In this document: one piece after another, positions 1 to 9,774 of the stretch | Numbering within the stretch: position 1 is the stretch's first letter | Layout: the number at the start of each line of letters is the position of its first letter | Assembly (NCBI GenBank): GCA_021029095.1 | Contig: JAJOHG010000514.1 | Coordinates: 1-15,893, forward strand | Direction: 5' to 3' | DNA from: Phellopilus nigrolimitatus | Taxonomy: Eukaryota > Basidiomycota > Agaricomycetes > Hymenochaetales > Hymenochaetaceae | Length of the DNA stretch: 15,893 nt | Position numbers and translations under genes: made by a program | Notes under the pieces: model-generated | Told to the model about the DNA's origin: nothing | What the model saw: only the letters and a program-made list of their open reading frames with translations | The model's database searches: none

Positions 1-1550
1 CCTTCAATCTAAATTAAAGTATTGAGTAACGATTCTCGGCACTCAGCCGCAATTAACCGCCAACCTTTTTCTCGCCGAGTACAGTGATAACTTTATGCAT
101 ATCAACCTCTTCAGTGAACTTAATCCAACCTGCGCGGTAGTAATTACGCTTTTGCATAGGATCGCCCAGTGCGAGATAAACGAAGCCTGGCATGTCTTTG
201 ATAGCCTACACGGATCACATTATTAGCTGTAATCCTAGTGTGAACAAAACCTGAGCTTACAGTTTCCAGCTTCATTCTGCCGATATCAGGCGGGATAGTG
301 CGAATCATCACTTGATTGCCCTCAGGCATGACAGAGACCTCATCCTTTCCCGGACGCTTGGCGTCAAATGTCGATTTGCCGTTGGCATCCGTCTTTATGT
401 CGCCAGCATTGTCTGCAGCCTCTTCCTCACCCTCCAGGCCCATCCCAAATTCCTCTTCATTCTTGACAGTATCGTCTGCAGCGCCATTCTCCGGAACAGA
501 TGAGCCTTCCTTTACCGGCGACGACGGCTCAGGCTCATTTTCGTTAAAGCTCGAGTCGAATTTGCCATCTTCCAGTTCATTCACGAATTGATTCATTCTT
601 CCCCTCCAGCCAATTTTCCGAACCCTACTGCGCACGTTCGCAAACTCCGTAGAGGGATCATACTTTTCTGCAAACCATGGAGATTTTCTGTGGTGATCAA
701 AGAGGGTTTGGAGCTACGATACAAGACATATTCAGCAATCGAAATAAAAGACACACATTTATCAAATAAGATCAATAAAGAGAACGGACATATAGCACAT
801 CGCCTGGTTGAAGTAAGAGCATGCTCGAAAACACTGACCTGCTGTGCCAGGAAGTCCTTCTTGTACTTCTCCCACTTTGTCTTTAAGCCATTCCGCGGTT
901 TAGAACCATCTCCTGCCTCTTGCTCCGCTGATTTGTCAGCAGCGTCCTCTTCTGCGGCTTGTTGAGGATAGTAGTAACGGAACCACTCTGCGTACTGCTT
1001 CAAATTGGCAGGATAGTCGAGGGTGTGTGGATCGACCGGGGCACGAGAGGGACGTGAGCCATATCCGTGTCCGTATTGGCCGCGACCCCGTGGGGGCGAA
1101 TGGCCATACCCTCGATATCCCTCTGCGCCGAATGAATTTATGAAGCAAATATCGTGCCGAATGAAAGAAACTTACCATAATCATCATAGCGAGGTCGAGG
1201 TTCGTATCTTTCTCTGTCGTACGGCGACATTGATCGACGGCGCTTGCGACCCACTACACAACATACCGTCCAATAATGGTGAACATCGAAAGTAGAATGA
1301 GCGGAAAATACGCACGATCGTCATATGGCGGACTCCGCGACCTCGGGCGTCTGCCATAATCGTACGCAGTCTTGTCTCTTTCCCAGTCGGCCCACGCGCG
1401 TTCTCTGCTGTAATGGTCCCAGTCGCTGCGGTACGGTTCTGCTGCGTAGGGAGGGTCAGGGTAAGCCGGACGGCCATACGCACCGCGCGACGGCGAGCGG
1501 GAGCGCTCGCCGCGAGGCGGCGGGGGGTGCGAGCCAGACCAAGACGACAT
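1..1550 (-). CDS. ARS2: SERRATE/Ars2 RNA-processing factor (C-terminus beyond window)
   Basis: Ars2/SERRATE is a nuclear protein that links the cap-binding complex to RNA processing or decay; in fission yeast the orthologue is Pir2. My exon model, 5' to 3': 1550-1316, 1253-1176, 1122-839, 713-261, 205-65 and 8-1; introns are 62, 53, 125, 55 and 56 bp and phases agree throughout. Residues 1-140 are rich in Arg, Ser, Tyr and Gly with RSRSP motifs. Residues about 140-235 match the SERRATE/Ars2 N-terminal domain (KWEKYKKDFLAQQ, then SPWFAEKYDP across intron 3). An acidic linker follows. Residues about 315-399 match the Ars2 RRM-like core (IPPDIGRMKLE, PGFVYLALGDPMQKRNYYRA). The last intron is inferred: the frame meets TAA just after EKKVGG, but splicing from a weak GTTGGC donor at 64 to the TTTAG ending at 9 restores EKKIEG, as I recall from the family. 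The zinc finger and C-terminus lie outside. Family call is firm; the last intron is moderate. Confidence 0.9.
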
Positions 1551-3035
1551 TGAATTGCGAAGACGAGGTCAGAGGAAAGCCGGAGAGCTGAGAAGAGAGA
1601 GAAAAGAGAAGAAGTTACACGACGGCTGATCAGAGCCTGCGATAGAGCGAAGTTCGAGCATGATGAAGCACAGACCTCTTCGGGATCGCGTCACTCGATG
1701 AGCAGCTAAGTTTGTAGTGTGCTCGTCGACACCGTCGGGACGATGCGCGATGAGAACGACCGCCGCTCGTCGGCGCCTCCGTCACTCGCATTGAAGCTCC
1801 GCCCCAAATACGTGACGCGCCAGCTTCTAAAAAGGGGTAGTTGCCACCAATTATCCAACTTGCCAACTTGTTCACAAAATAGCGCCGTCGCCGCCATGCC
1901 TTTTGCTTGCTCGTTCCTCGAAAAAAACGACGCTTTATCTCATCAAGAGACGGCTCTGGATAACACAATATACTCTTCCTTGAATTCCCTGTACCACCGA
2001 TGACAGACCGTCAAGAACTCTGCCCATCCCTCAAGTGACGAAATAATCTATGTACCTGCTGCACGGGTTGTTTTACCGATGAAGCCGTCTCTTGCACAAT
2101 CTGAAATACTCAAGCAGCTTCGAGCTTGCGCGACTAGTCAATCCTTCGGTCCGGAATTTCACGACGAACGAGCAAGCCAAAATTTCAGCTCCTGAGCTAC
2201 TGGCTAAGCTGCTTTCTGCTCCGATTATCGCTCCGTAACTTCGAAGACTCAAATTTTACATAAAGCAATCTTAGCAAAAAATCAAAATCAAAAATATATT
2301 GCACTGTAAGAAAATGCAGCTGCCGTGGAATGGGAGAGAAACCTTGTCATCCTTCACATCGGACTATCCGTTAAGGTCTCGCAAATTCGTCAAGCAATGT
2401 CGTGAAGCAATGTATGCCTCGCTGTTAGGCACGTTTTAATAAAGTATTCACGGAAAGCATGTAGAGAACCATTGCGTTTTTCTTAAGGACTCTAACGGAC
2501 ATTAACTTGCCAGACATAAAATAAATCGCAAACACGGGAAACAAGAGGACTTAGGAGGAGTATCTTTTACTGGGAAGGAAAAGCGCCCTTCCTTGTCGTC
2601 AATGCCATTCTGCCACGAGAAAGGGGCCTGAAGTTATCGCCGAATACCGAATACTCAGATGCTTGTCCCACTCGACTTCTTTAGGCCCAGGATAGGTGTT
2701 ACTACTCAGCGCTCAGCACTGACGGCACTATGTCTATAAGCTCCAATGTTCGGTCTTGTTGGCGGTCGCGATCGAAAGTAAAGGATTCACTAAGACGTAT
2801 GGGATGCGTTAGATATTCATTCTGTAGCGGTACACAAGCCATGCTATTTCCTTTGTTCGGTACCGGCCAAGCACTGTTCTATGGGATAATTCTTCTATCC
2901 ATTGTTCCGCTGCGTGTTTAGCAATGTTATGAATATGTATGGACAGTTTCTATGATTTCGGTAAACGGTCATAGTCTAATGGGTTGGACTCGTAAGTGAT
3001 TAAGCACGATCGTAAAGTGTGTCGAGGACCAGCCT
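1551..3035. other. Intergenic region, no gene recognised
   Basis: This stretch holds the 5' flank of the Ars2 gene and the 3' flank of the NFKBIL1-like gene, and about 1 kb between them that I cannot assign. The part just above the Ars2 ATG (1551-1620) is purine-rich on the plus strand and is probably 5' UTR. A CCAAT element lies at 1847-1851. Short open frames at 1719-2003 (plus) and 1630-1968 (minus) overlap each other, have no family resemblance and no supporting splice sites. From 2040 to 3000 the DNA is AT-rich with stops in all frames. I see no tRNA, snRNA or transposon signal that stands up. Confidence 0.6.
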
Positions 3036-3812
3036 TCATCGTGCTTTCTCCGCATCCTGCAACGACATAAGACCCATTACAACGGCATCAATAGAGTCTT
3101 TCACGACGCCCAAGTCGTCTTCTCGTACACGCCCCAGTACATTTCCCAGCTTGTCAGGATGCCATCGTAAGAGAGATGTCCGGAGCCGCTCCTTGCGCGT
3201 CGTCTTATTCCCAGAGACGCTCAGGGACTCGAAGAGAAAAGCCGCGATGCCAGCGGGGTTGTGCAGGTCGGACGCGTTCTTCGGTGGGTCAACGAGCGGC
3301 CAAGGAATGCTGGCGAACGTGACCGGCTCGGTCGACGACACGAGTTTCGCCCACCCACTCTCATACGCCGCCCAGCGCTCGCGCACGCGGCGCTCTGCGT
3401 CCTCCCGCTCCACAACCCGCCGAATTTCCTCCGTGCGCTTGTGGTCACGCCGTCCATCCGCGTCACGTAGGAATCCGCCCTGGCGCACCCAGTACTTTTC
3501 CCCGATCAGCGCCTCCTCCCGCTCGCGCTCCATGCGCGCCTGCCGACGCGCGTTTTCGCGGTTCTCGCGTTCCTGCCAGGCCTGGTCGAGGGAAGCCTGC
3601 GTCTGCTCGGCCTGGGTGGCAGCGGCCTCTACAGATGCGTGATCAGCTTTTGAAGCCTCCAGCACGAGTTTGGATTGTTCATCGAGAGTCCGGAGCGTCT
3701 GTTCTGGTGTCAGGGAGCAACCTGCGGGGAATGCTAAGTAGCCCTTTCGGGGCGTAGAAGAGGACGCGACCGCGCTGTCCGTCCCGATTCGGGAGAATGT
3801 AAACATAGGCAC
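3036..3812 (-). CDS. NFKBIL1-like protein with J-like C-terminal domain
   Basis: A single-exon gene of 258 residues. The middle (about 50-165) is a highly charged, Glu/Arg/Ala-rich probable coiled coil. The C-terminal third resembles the conserved end of NF-kappa-B inhibitor-like protein 1 homologues: a W-x-x-Y-E-S-G-W-A segment, then a VTFASIPWPL stretch, then KERLRTSLLRWHPDKLGNVL with the HPD tripeptide at residues 218-220, and a final helix. This end resembles a degenerate DnaJ domain. I see no ankyrin repeats, unlike the animal protein. The animal protein has been linked to mRNA processing and innate signalling; function in fungi is not something I can state. The start is the first ATG in the open frame; a second ATG two codons later (at 3806) is an alternative. 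It is divergent from the EAF gene and shares its promoter region. Family call rests on remembered motifs, not an alignment. Confidence 0.75.
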   Translation of the reverse strand: MPMFTFSRIGTDSAVASSSTPRKGYLAFPAGCSLTPEQTLRTLDEQSKLVLEASKADHASVEAAATQAEQTQASLDQAWQERENRENARRQARMEREREEALIGEKYWVRQGGFLRDADGRRDHKRTEEIRRVVEREDAERRVRERWAAYESGWAKLVSSTEPVTFASIPWPLVDPPKNASDLHNPAGIAAFLFESLSVSGNKTTRKERLRTSLLRWHPDKLGNVLGRVREDDLGVVKDSIDAVVMGLMSLQDAEKAR

Positions 3813-4133
3813 AAAAAGACAAGATCTTGTAGTGTCTTAGTGTCTAGGATCTATGAAAATGAATCAATCGAGTAAGTCAGAGCTGCGAGCTTTGGACAAG
3901 AAAGGCATGCGTACATTTTTGTGGCTTTATATTTGTTTCCCAAGACGGACATGCTGTCACACTGCCACGTGCCACCAAAGTCACGGGATTGGTCTAATTG
4001 GCCTTGTGAAACGGAAATTCAGAGGCCTCAGGTCTTTCCCTTCCAGCCGTCATCATCTCCCTCGTCGTTGAGCAAGCATCAACGTATCCGACGTATATCA
4101 GTATCGCATTTGCATAAAGACGCTAAAACCGCA
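3813..4133. promoter_or_regulatory. Shared divergent promoter with E-box and CCAAT elements
   Basis: These 321 bp separate the start codons of two head-to-head genes, so they must contain both promoters and both 5' UTRs. Seen in the sequence: a palindromic CACGTG E-box at 3966-3971, inside a larger near-palindrome GCCACGTGCC, and two inverted CCAAT boxes (ATTGG) at 3988-3992 and 3997-4001. A TATA-like TTTATATT lies at about 3925. CACGTG is the core site of bHLH factors such as the yeast Cbf1 and Pho4 families; CCAAT is bound by the HAP complex. Which factor acts here is inference. Confidence 0.55.
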
Positions 4134-5749
4134 ATGTCCACGGACTGGGCTCCTCCGCGCGGCCGACACCAGGTCAGCATGGGCGGTTCGATGACACGCT
4201 TCTTGAAGCAGCGCAAGGGCATACAGCAGACAAAGCAGAATAAAGCTATGCCTACTTCCAACTATTACCATTTCAGATGTGAGCACGCTGGTTCGAACTT
4301 GCACGGATTTCGTCTAACATCTTTGTAGACAATTTCATGCCAGAATCTGTGGACAACACGAAACCAGGCGTGGTCGAGGTGACGCAAAGCACGGACATTA
4401 CGAATGTACGCGCTGAACGTGCTAGTGTTCAGGTGCGAAATTATCCTACCTTGACGAGCGCTTCTGCTAACTGATCCAAGCCGTGTCTAGCCTGACGAAG
4501 TTCACATATTCCGCGGAAAGGAGGAACCATCCAAAGAGATAGAATGTGTATTGATATACGACGAAGAGAGCGGGGTGCGTCTAACTGCATTGCGTTTATG
4601 ACAGCTCATTAACGAGGCATAGATGTTCACATTAGAGAAACTGGATTCATCCTTGATTCTACAGCATGATGGGCGTGGACCACCTAAAGCGCGCGCTCCG
4701 TCAGCTTCTCGTACGCGTCCCCTCCGCTTCCCAACCATTTTTTACTAACAGAAATCAATTCAGCTTTCCCCACGCCTTCTCCAGCTGCTTCGGCATCTAA
4801 GGCGGTAGATGATGAATTCACCGCTGAGCTCTTTCGTGAATTGGAAAGCACCCTTGCGGAGGACGATGCTGATGGCGAGAAAGAGGACTCAATTCCTCTC
4901 AGTGTCGCCACACGACCGCAACCATCGTCAAGTCGCAGACCTGAGCCATTCCGTCCGCCGCCAACTGATGCTGCGAACGGGAAACCGAAACCCAAGTTAC
5001 GTGGCGCGGCAGCCACAAACGCTATTAGCAATCCCAAGCCTGCCAAACCTTCCCCTCTTGTTCATTCCTTACCGCCCGTCCCGACGCCTTCCAACCCAGC
5101 TACTCCCGTCGTCGCGCCTCCGAGTGTAGGCACAAGGAGGTCAGGAAAGGGAAAGGCGGCAGACTCCCACGCAATTGATGTCGAGGAGGAAGAGCTCGAG
5201 TTTGGGCAGCCCGCGCGACAGATGAAATTCGCACGTATATCCCCGCCGGCCCTCTCCCTCCCTGGCTCATCGTCGGCAAACGCGCTCGCACTTCCTGCCT
5301 CCTCCTCCGGACTCGCGCTTCCGACAGCCGGTGGAACTGTAGCACTAGCACCGCCCCTTCCAGGACCGGAAGAGGACGAAGACGATGACGATGACGAAGA
5401 CGGCGGATGGGACAAAGTCGCAGGAGATGGCGTCAGCGCCGGCGCTGATGCTGACGCGACTGCTGCCATAGAAGAGTCTATCTTTGGCGACGGCTTTGGC
5501 GAAGCAGAAGATGGCAACGAGATTAACCTCGATCAGTTCGTAGCGGAAATGGACGAGGAGCTTCTTGGCGAATTGGAGGACGAGGGCGAAGCGGACGGCG
5601 AGGCGGATGGCGACGACATATTTGGGGACGCAGACAAAGAGCCAGCGCGCCCGCTGAAGCCGATGTCGCTGAACCAGTTCGCTGGGGGCGGAGTAGATGA
5701 TGCGGACGACGATTACTCGTCGAGCAGCGATGACAGCGACGATGATTAA
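4134..5749 (+). CDS. eaf1: ELL-associated factor (EAF), transcription elongation
   Basis: EAF proteins bind the elongation factor ELL and stimulate RNA polymerase II; fission yeast has an Eaf1-Ell1 pair. This is not the NuA4 subunit also called Eaf1. Exons: 4134-4278, 4329-4432, 4491-4574, 4623-4710 and 4764-5749 (468 residues); introns are 50, 58, 48 and 53 bp. Intron 4 carries an ideal TACTAAC branch site. Splicing joins a continuous EAF N-terminal domain (about residues 1-130): GRHQVSMGGS, YYHFRYNFMPESVDNTKPG, VHIFRGKEEPSKEIECVLIY and FTLEKLDSSL. The motifs bridging introns 1 and 3 appear only after splicing, which supports the model. The rest is Pro/Ser/Ala-rich and disordered, then strongly acidic, with a Glu/Asp run near 5370-5400 and a Ser/Asp-rich tail, as expected of an EAF transactivation region. 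ATG 4134 is chosen because the conserved N-terminus begins there; an in-frame ATG at 3921 would add unrelated sequence. Confidence 0.88.
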
Positions 5750-6369
5750 TGTCATTGTCATAGCTGCTCCATACGCCCAGTGCTATTAGCTATAACTTCG
5801 CTTTGCGCGACTTCATGTTTCTACTGGACATCTTGCTTGCAATGGATATTTATGTTTCACTACACGTCCTCGCATTGGACTGAATTTATAAGGCACAAGC
5901 GTGAACCTGCGTTCGCTATAGCGGCCGGTTGTCTCGACTACGACAGACTGTTCACTATGCTTGATACAGATACCGGTACGCAACGAAATACATAACAAAA
6001 GACCTAGAAACGCCAGAAGACCGATAAGCCCATGCACCCTCGCTCGCTTTCGTCTTCTGTGAAAATGAGATGGTGAACTTAACGAGTGCGGACTGAGTGT
6101 GATGGAAAGCGAAATGGAGGGAGAAAATAGCGGCCGCGCACCAGGCAAGCCAGACAGCAAGAAAACATACATAAATCAGCCGGCCAATAAAAAAATCCAT
6201 AGGTGCATCTACTGTGAGTACCAGTAAGTTCCGCCGTAAGTACCATAAAAGGTGGATAGAAAACCGCGTGAATTCGTATTGTAAAAAGTCCAGTCCAAGA
6301 AGAGTCCGAATCCGACTACCCCATCAAAACAGATATACAGAATACACAGAACACCTCGCGCTCACACGC
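5750..6369. other. Convergent 3' flanks of EAF and rds1-like genes
   Basis: 620 bp between two convergent stop codons. It should hold both 3' UTRs and both polyadenylation regions. An AATAAA lies at 6185-6190 on the plus strand, but it is far (about 440 bp) from the EAF stop, so its role is doubtful. Open frames here (for example 5813-6172 on the minus strand) are low in similarity to anything I know and lack gene context. A NotI-type octamer GCGGCCGC is at 6131-6138. No RNA gene is apparent. Confidence 0.55.
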
Positions 6370-7935
6370 TCATGCAGACGACGCGGGCGCGGGAGCAGAC
6401 GCCGCTGCCGCAGGCGCAGACGACGCCGCCGCGGGCGCAGACGCCGCTGCCGCAGGCGCAGACGACGCAGGCGCAGGCGCAGACGACGCAGCCGCGGGTG
6501 CAGACGACGCAGCCGCGGGCGAGGACGACCCGGGCGCGGGCACAGACGACCAGCCGTTCACCATTACTGCGCCGTCCTTTGACGGCCCTGTCGTCGAGTT
6601 CGCAGTCGGAGGAAGCGCGCTGCCTGACATGCCTGACATGCCTGACATGGCCGACCCGCTGCCTGCTGGCGCGGCTGCAGTCGCGCTCGCGCTCGCGCTC
6701 GCAACGATGCTGCTCGCCGCGTCAGGAGTGATCGTCGACGTGCTGGCCGCGGATGACGCTGCGTTTGTCGAGTTTGAGCCAGACGTGGAGTTGCTCGCGC
6801 CTGAGACGGTGCGTGCAAGGTTTCCGAGCGCGTCGGGGGTACCGTCGATGAACGCCATCGTAGGGCCGGCGACGATGTTGCCGGTGAACCGATCGCGCAC
6901 GTTGTTGTTCAGCGGCTGCGTGTCGTTCGTAACGTAGATCGCGACGGGCCCATTGAGGCCTGCCGGCACGACACACTGGCTGTATGGAAGCGACAGCGAG
7001 AAGGGCATGCCACCTGCGAGCATTTGGCACGAAAGGGCCTAAAATATTTATTTTATCAGTTTCCGAGCTCCCTTTTCGAGAACGGGAGGCAGAAAAAGTA
7101 ACTCACGGAGGTGTTGCTCATGCTGCTTTGAGCAGCAAAGCTGAACGAGAGCGAGGTTCCGGCACCGACTGTCCCGGTGTTAGTGACTGTCAAGGCCGGG
7201 AGGGCGTCGATTCCAACGCTGCATCCAGAGATGAAGCTCCCGGCGATCGCCAGGACTTCCTGCGGCAGAAGCGGGATATCGAAGGCAGACGGAATCGCTG
7301 TGCCGCCGTTGAGGAGGTTGAGGATGGTCTGGTGACGCGCCTCGACGGTAACAATGGATGCAGCGTCGGTAAGAATGACTGGGTCTGTGATGAGGCGCGC
7401 GGCACCGAGGTACGCGCCTACGCCAACGTTCTCTACGAGGCGTGCTACCGGCGCCATGGTCGTGACACTCGCCAGAACAGTTGAGAAGTCGAACGAGCAG
7501 CCGGAGATGGCGGTATCGCCGAGTGATTGAATCGTAGACGCCAATATGGTTGTGTGAGTGGACTCATCACTCATAATAGCCCTAATTAATGGCTTGATCA
7601 GCAATTTCCAAAAACATAGATAACAGGAAGACACGTACTGGAACTGCTGGACAGGAACAGACGCATCGGAGAAACCAGCAGCAAGAAAGTCGGACGCCTG
7701 GAACTTCTGGAGCGCCTGAGTGTAGAATGTCGTCTCAAGCTGTTCTAATACATTCGCAAACTCTGCACAATTCATCAAGACGAGATCAATCACCGAATAA
7801 TTTTGTTAAAAAACATGGAAACTCACTTAGCACCAAAAGGTCCGACGAATTCGCGGCCGCTTGCCTCCGTACAGGCAGACCTGCAGCCGACGATGCGAGG
7901 AAGGGGATAAGGGCGAGGGCGGCAGAGAAATACAT
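6370..7935 (-). CDS. rds1: Rds1-like secreted ferritin-fold protein
   Basis: Exons: 7935-7827, 7762-7639, 7581-7107 and 7038-6370 (458 residues); introns are 64, 57 and 68 bp with good donors (GTGAGT, GTACGT, GTGAGT). A signal peptide (about 1-19) is followed by a dibasic VRRQ, a possible Kex2-type cleavage site. Residues about 37-190 form a ferritin-like helical domain: VLKFANVLEQLETTFYTQAL with Glu43/Glu46, DESTH giving an E84-x-x-H87 motif, LVENVGVGAYLGA with Glu128, and VEARH giving E158-x-x-H161. These are plausible di-iron ligands (inference). The next ~125 residues (SFISGCSVGIDALP to VAIYVTNDTQPL) resemble the beta-rich part of Rds1-family proteins. The tail is Ser/Ala/Pro-rich low-complexity sequence ending in heptad repeats, with no hydrophobic GPI signal, so the product is probably free or wall-associated. 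S. pombe rds1 is stress- and nutrient-regulated; the role of this copy is unknown. Confidence 0.88.
6373..6525 (-). repeat. Seven-residue Pro-Ala-Ser repeats in the Rds1-like tail
   Basis: The last 51 residues consist of seven heptads of the type SAPAAAS (variants SAPAPAS, SAPAAAA, SSPAAAS), plus a final Ser-Ala. At DNA level this is a 21-bp imperfect tandem repeat, very GC-rich. Such PAS-rich tails are common O-mannosylated stalks in secreted fungal proteins. The copy number probably varies among strains (inference). Confidence 0.85.
6622..6648 (-). repeat. Three perfect 9-bp repeats (Met-Ser-Gly)
   Basis: The plus strand reads GCCTGACAT three times without a mismatch, encoding Ser-Gly-Met-type triplets in the linker before the Pro-Ala-Ser tail of the Rds1-like protein. 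Each unit keeps the frame. Confidence 0.85.
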
Positions 7936-8230
7936 TTCGTTTTAATCTTGGAACCGGGAGGGAAAGTTTACCAGAAACCTGCTGTCTGGACTAATGAGCG
8001 ACGCTGAAAAAAGAATTGACCAGGGGCGCGTCCGGGCAGCCCAAAAATGTAGAAAATAAGAAAAACTGAGATCACAAAAAAATCAGCAGATATTCTCGAT
8101 GTCGACTAAGCCAACAGCAGGCAGACACTCACAGTGGAGAAAGGCGAAAGCGAAGAGGGCGGGGGCTGAGAGCCCGCTTGGCGACGAAGACACGGTCTTA
8201 TAGGAACTGACCTACCTTTACATCGGTTGG
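7936..8230 (-). promoter_or_regulatory. rds1-like promoter with TATA box and possible 5'-UTR intron
   Basis: On the minus strand a CTATAAGA box lies at 8203-8196, about 265 bp above the ATG. A GTGAGT donor at 8132-8127 and a poly-T/TTTTCAG acceptor ending at 8004 would define a 129-bp intron in the leader, placing a transcription start near 8170. The TATA box is seen directly; the intron is inferred from splice signals only, and a later unspliced start is the alternative. Confidence 0.45.
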
Positions 8231-8473
8231 CTGTTATGGTTACTGACTTGCGAGTTACAGTTCCACATATGGAAACTCATCTGGTTTAGTTCTGTCTCCC
8301 CGAACTGCCCGACCCTCTTTCATTCGCTACCCACTAGCGTGGATTCTATGGAAAGTAGAAGCAAGCTTTTGGACACGACTGTTTTTCATTTTACATAGGT
8401 CTTTCTTGTCCTTCCTTATATATGTTTTCTGCTTTGCATGTTTCTGCTGCATTACTAAGTCGATTCTGAGGCC

Positions 8474-8502
8474 ATGGTATCATTGCATGCAGTTGATACC
8501 AT
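8474..8502. repeat. Inverted repeat, 9-bp perfect arms
   Basis: ATGGTATCA at 8474-8482 is matched exactly by TGATACCAT at 8494-8502, with an 11-nt spacer that itself contains the palindrome GCATGC. It could be a protein-binding site or a chance hairpin; no gene context decides. Confidence 0.6.
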
Positions 8503-9001
8503 CATGCGGGAGATATAGTCCGTCGAATGATTCGGAATGAATCAAGATTTCTGGATAGACGCCGGTTTCAGGCTAACCAATCAAGCCTCTCCCGTCGCTT
8601 ATTGGAGGAACAAACCTAGAGACCTTCTTTATAGAAAGCCACATCTTCTCCTTCAGTGCGCCCAAAGAAGCACCATCACACATTTGCATACCTCAGTGAT
8701 AATCATATTTTGCTATCGTCTGTTCGCCTCGATATCTTTGCGCGTGACATGAAGCTGCGATTGAGACGACATCAATTACTCCGGAATTAGGATCGTTCCA
8801 TCTGCGGTAAGACCTCCCAGACCGTTGAAGCACTTTCGGATATCATCATTGGCGTGAAACTCCTCAATGATCTTGTCTTATAAAGTAGAGCAAAATAATG
8901 TTATACCTGTAGGCTTGAGGCGTCTATGGCTCTGTTGATAATCAGCTCGCTAGACAAGAAATTGGCCGGTAAGTTATAATTATAGTTTTGTTCATGCTGC
9001 C

Positions 9002-9022
9002 CGGCACCGAATGCTAGTGCCG
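9002..9022. repeat. Inverted repeat, 6-bp GC-rich arms
   Basis: CGGCAC at 9002-9007 pairs with GTGCCG at 9017-9022 across a 9-nt loop. No U tract follows it, and in a eukaryotic intergenic region it is not evidence for a terminator. Confidence 0.45.
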
Positions 9023-9774
9023 TTCATTCATTCTAGTTATCGTTAATTTCATATGTTAGTGCGCTCGCCGAGGGAGGAATGAATCGGAGGCACGGTGGGG
9101 TCCGTCAGAAACTAGAACTCACAAGCAATGCCAGACGACTTCGGCAAATCTTGATGTGTCTCTGGAAGTTACTGTACGCCTTCTCTGCTTTTTATTCCTT
9201 TTCTGCAAAAACGCTCTGCTTCATTGACGGGGAATGATGGGAATCGACCCAGACTTCCAGCGTAGGCCGGGAGGTGGCGAGACAGAATCTTAAGATAAGA
9301 AGACAAAGCGCGGCTCTGCGTTTGTGGATGGCAGCCCGAGTGACCCAAACCTCAATAGTATTTGTTGGTAATGAACGACACCAAGATCTCCAATTTCTGT
9401 AGTCCAAATTATTCTGGAAATAGCGGTCGAGATTCGATATATGAGCGATCAGATTGGACTTCTCATATCAAGAAGATTATATACAGTATAGCAGCAACCT
9501 AGTGGCGTCTTACTTGCATTGTGGTGCATTTTTTAGTGTAGCAATCATCCAAGTTGGGGACAGGCCGGTGGCGCAGATCGTTGCTTCGACAAAGGCCACC
9601 AAATAAGGAAACGGATCTGGTCCCGATTTGGTCTCAGTGCCACTTTCTTTGGACCAGTGGCCATAGCCGTCTTACGCATCTCTCCCTCTTTCCTGTTCCT
9701 CACTCGCCGCCCACGTCTGAGTACTTTCTACGTTCATATCGCAGTACATTTGACGCGTATTTCTGCTTTCAAGC

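Larger units (their letters stand above)
8231..9774. other. Long divergent intergenic region between rds1-like and RAD6
   Basis: About 1.5 kb with no convincing gene. The right part (about 9540-9774) is the RAD6 promoter and leader; it becomes pyrimidine-rich near 9670-9720 but shows no good TATA box. Two small perfect inverted repeats are present, at 8474-8502 and 9002-9022. Short open frames at 8537-8752 (plus) and 9192-9407 (minus) resemble nothing I know. Confidence 0.55.

Noticed and set aside
1630..2003. Overlapping small frames on both strands upstream of Ars2
   Set aside because: No family resemblance, no splice support, and the two strands contradict each other. A real small gene cannot be excluded.
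2967..3030. tRNA-like stretch with a good A-box (TAGTCTAATGG) and GGTC/GACC ends
   Set aside because: It is only about 64 nt, the B-box is poor (GTGTCGAGGAC), and the anticodon stem does not pair. At most a decayed tRNA relic.
3019..3642. Plus-strand frame of 207 codons
   Set aside because: Antisense shadow of the NFKBIL1-like gene: Ser/Arg-rich, with no domain.
4279..4328. GGTTCGAACTT resembling a Pol III B-box
   Set aside because: It lies in a well supported EAF intron and has no A-box or stems around it.
5062..5517. Minus-strand Ser-rich frame
   Set aside because: Antisense of the acidic EAF region, where GAC/GAG codons read as Val or Ser runs.
6214..6582. Arg-rich plus-strand open frame
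   Set aside because: It is the antisense reading of the Pro-Ala-Ser repeat tail; GC-rich repeats are open in several frames.
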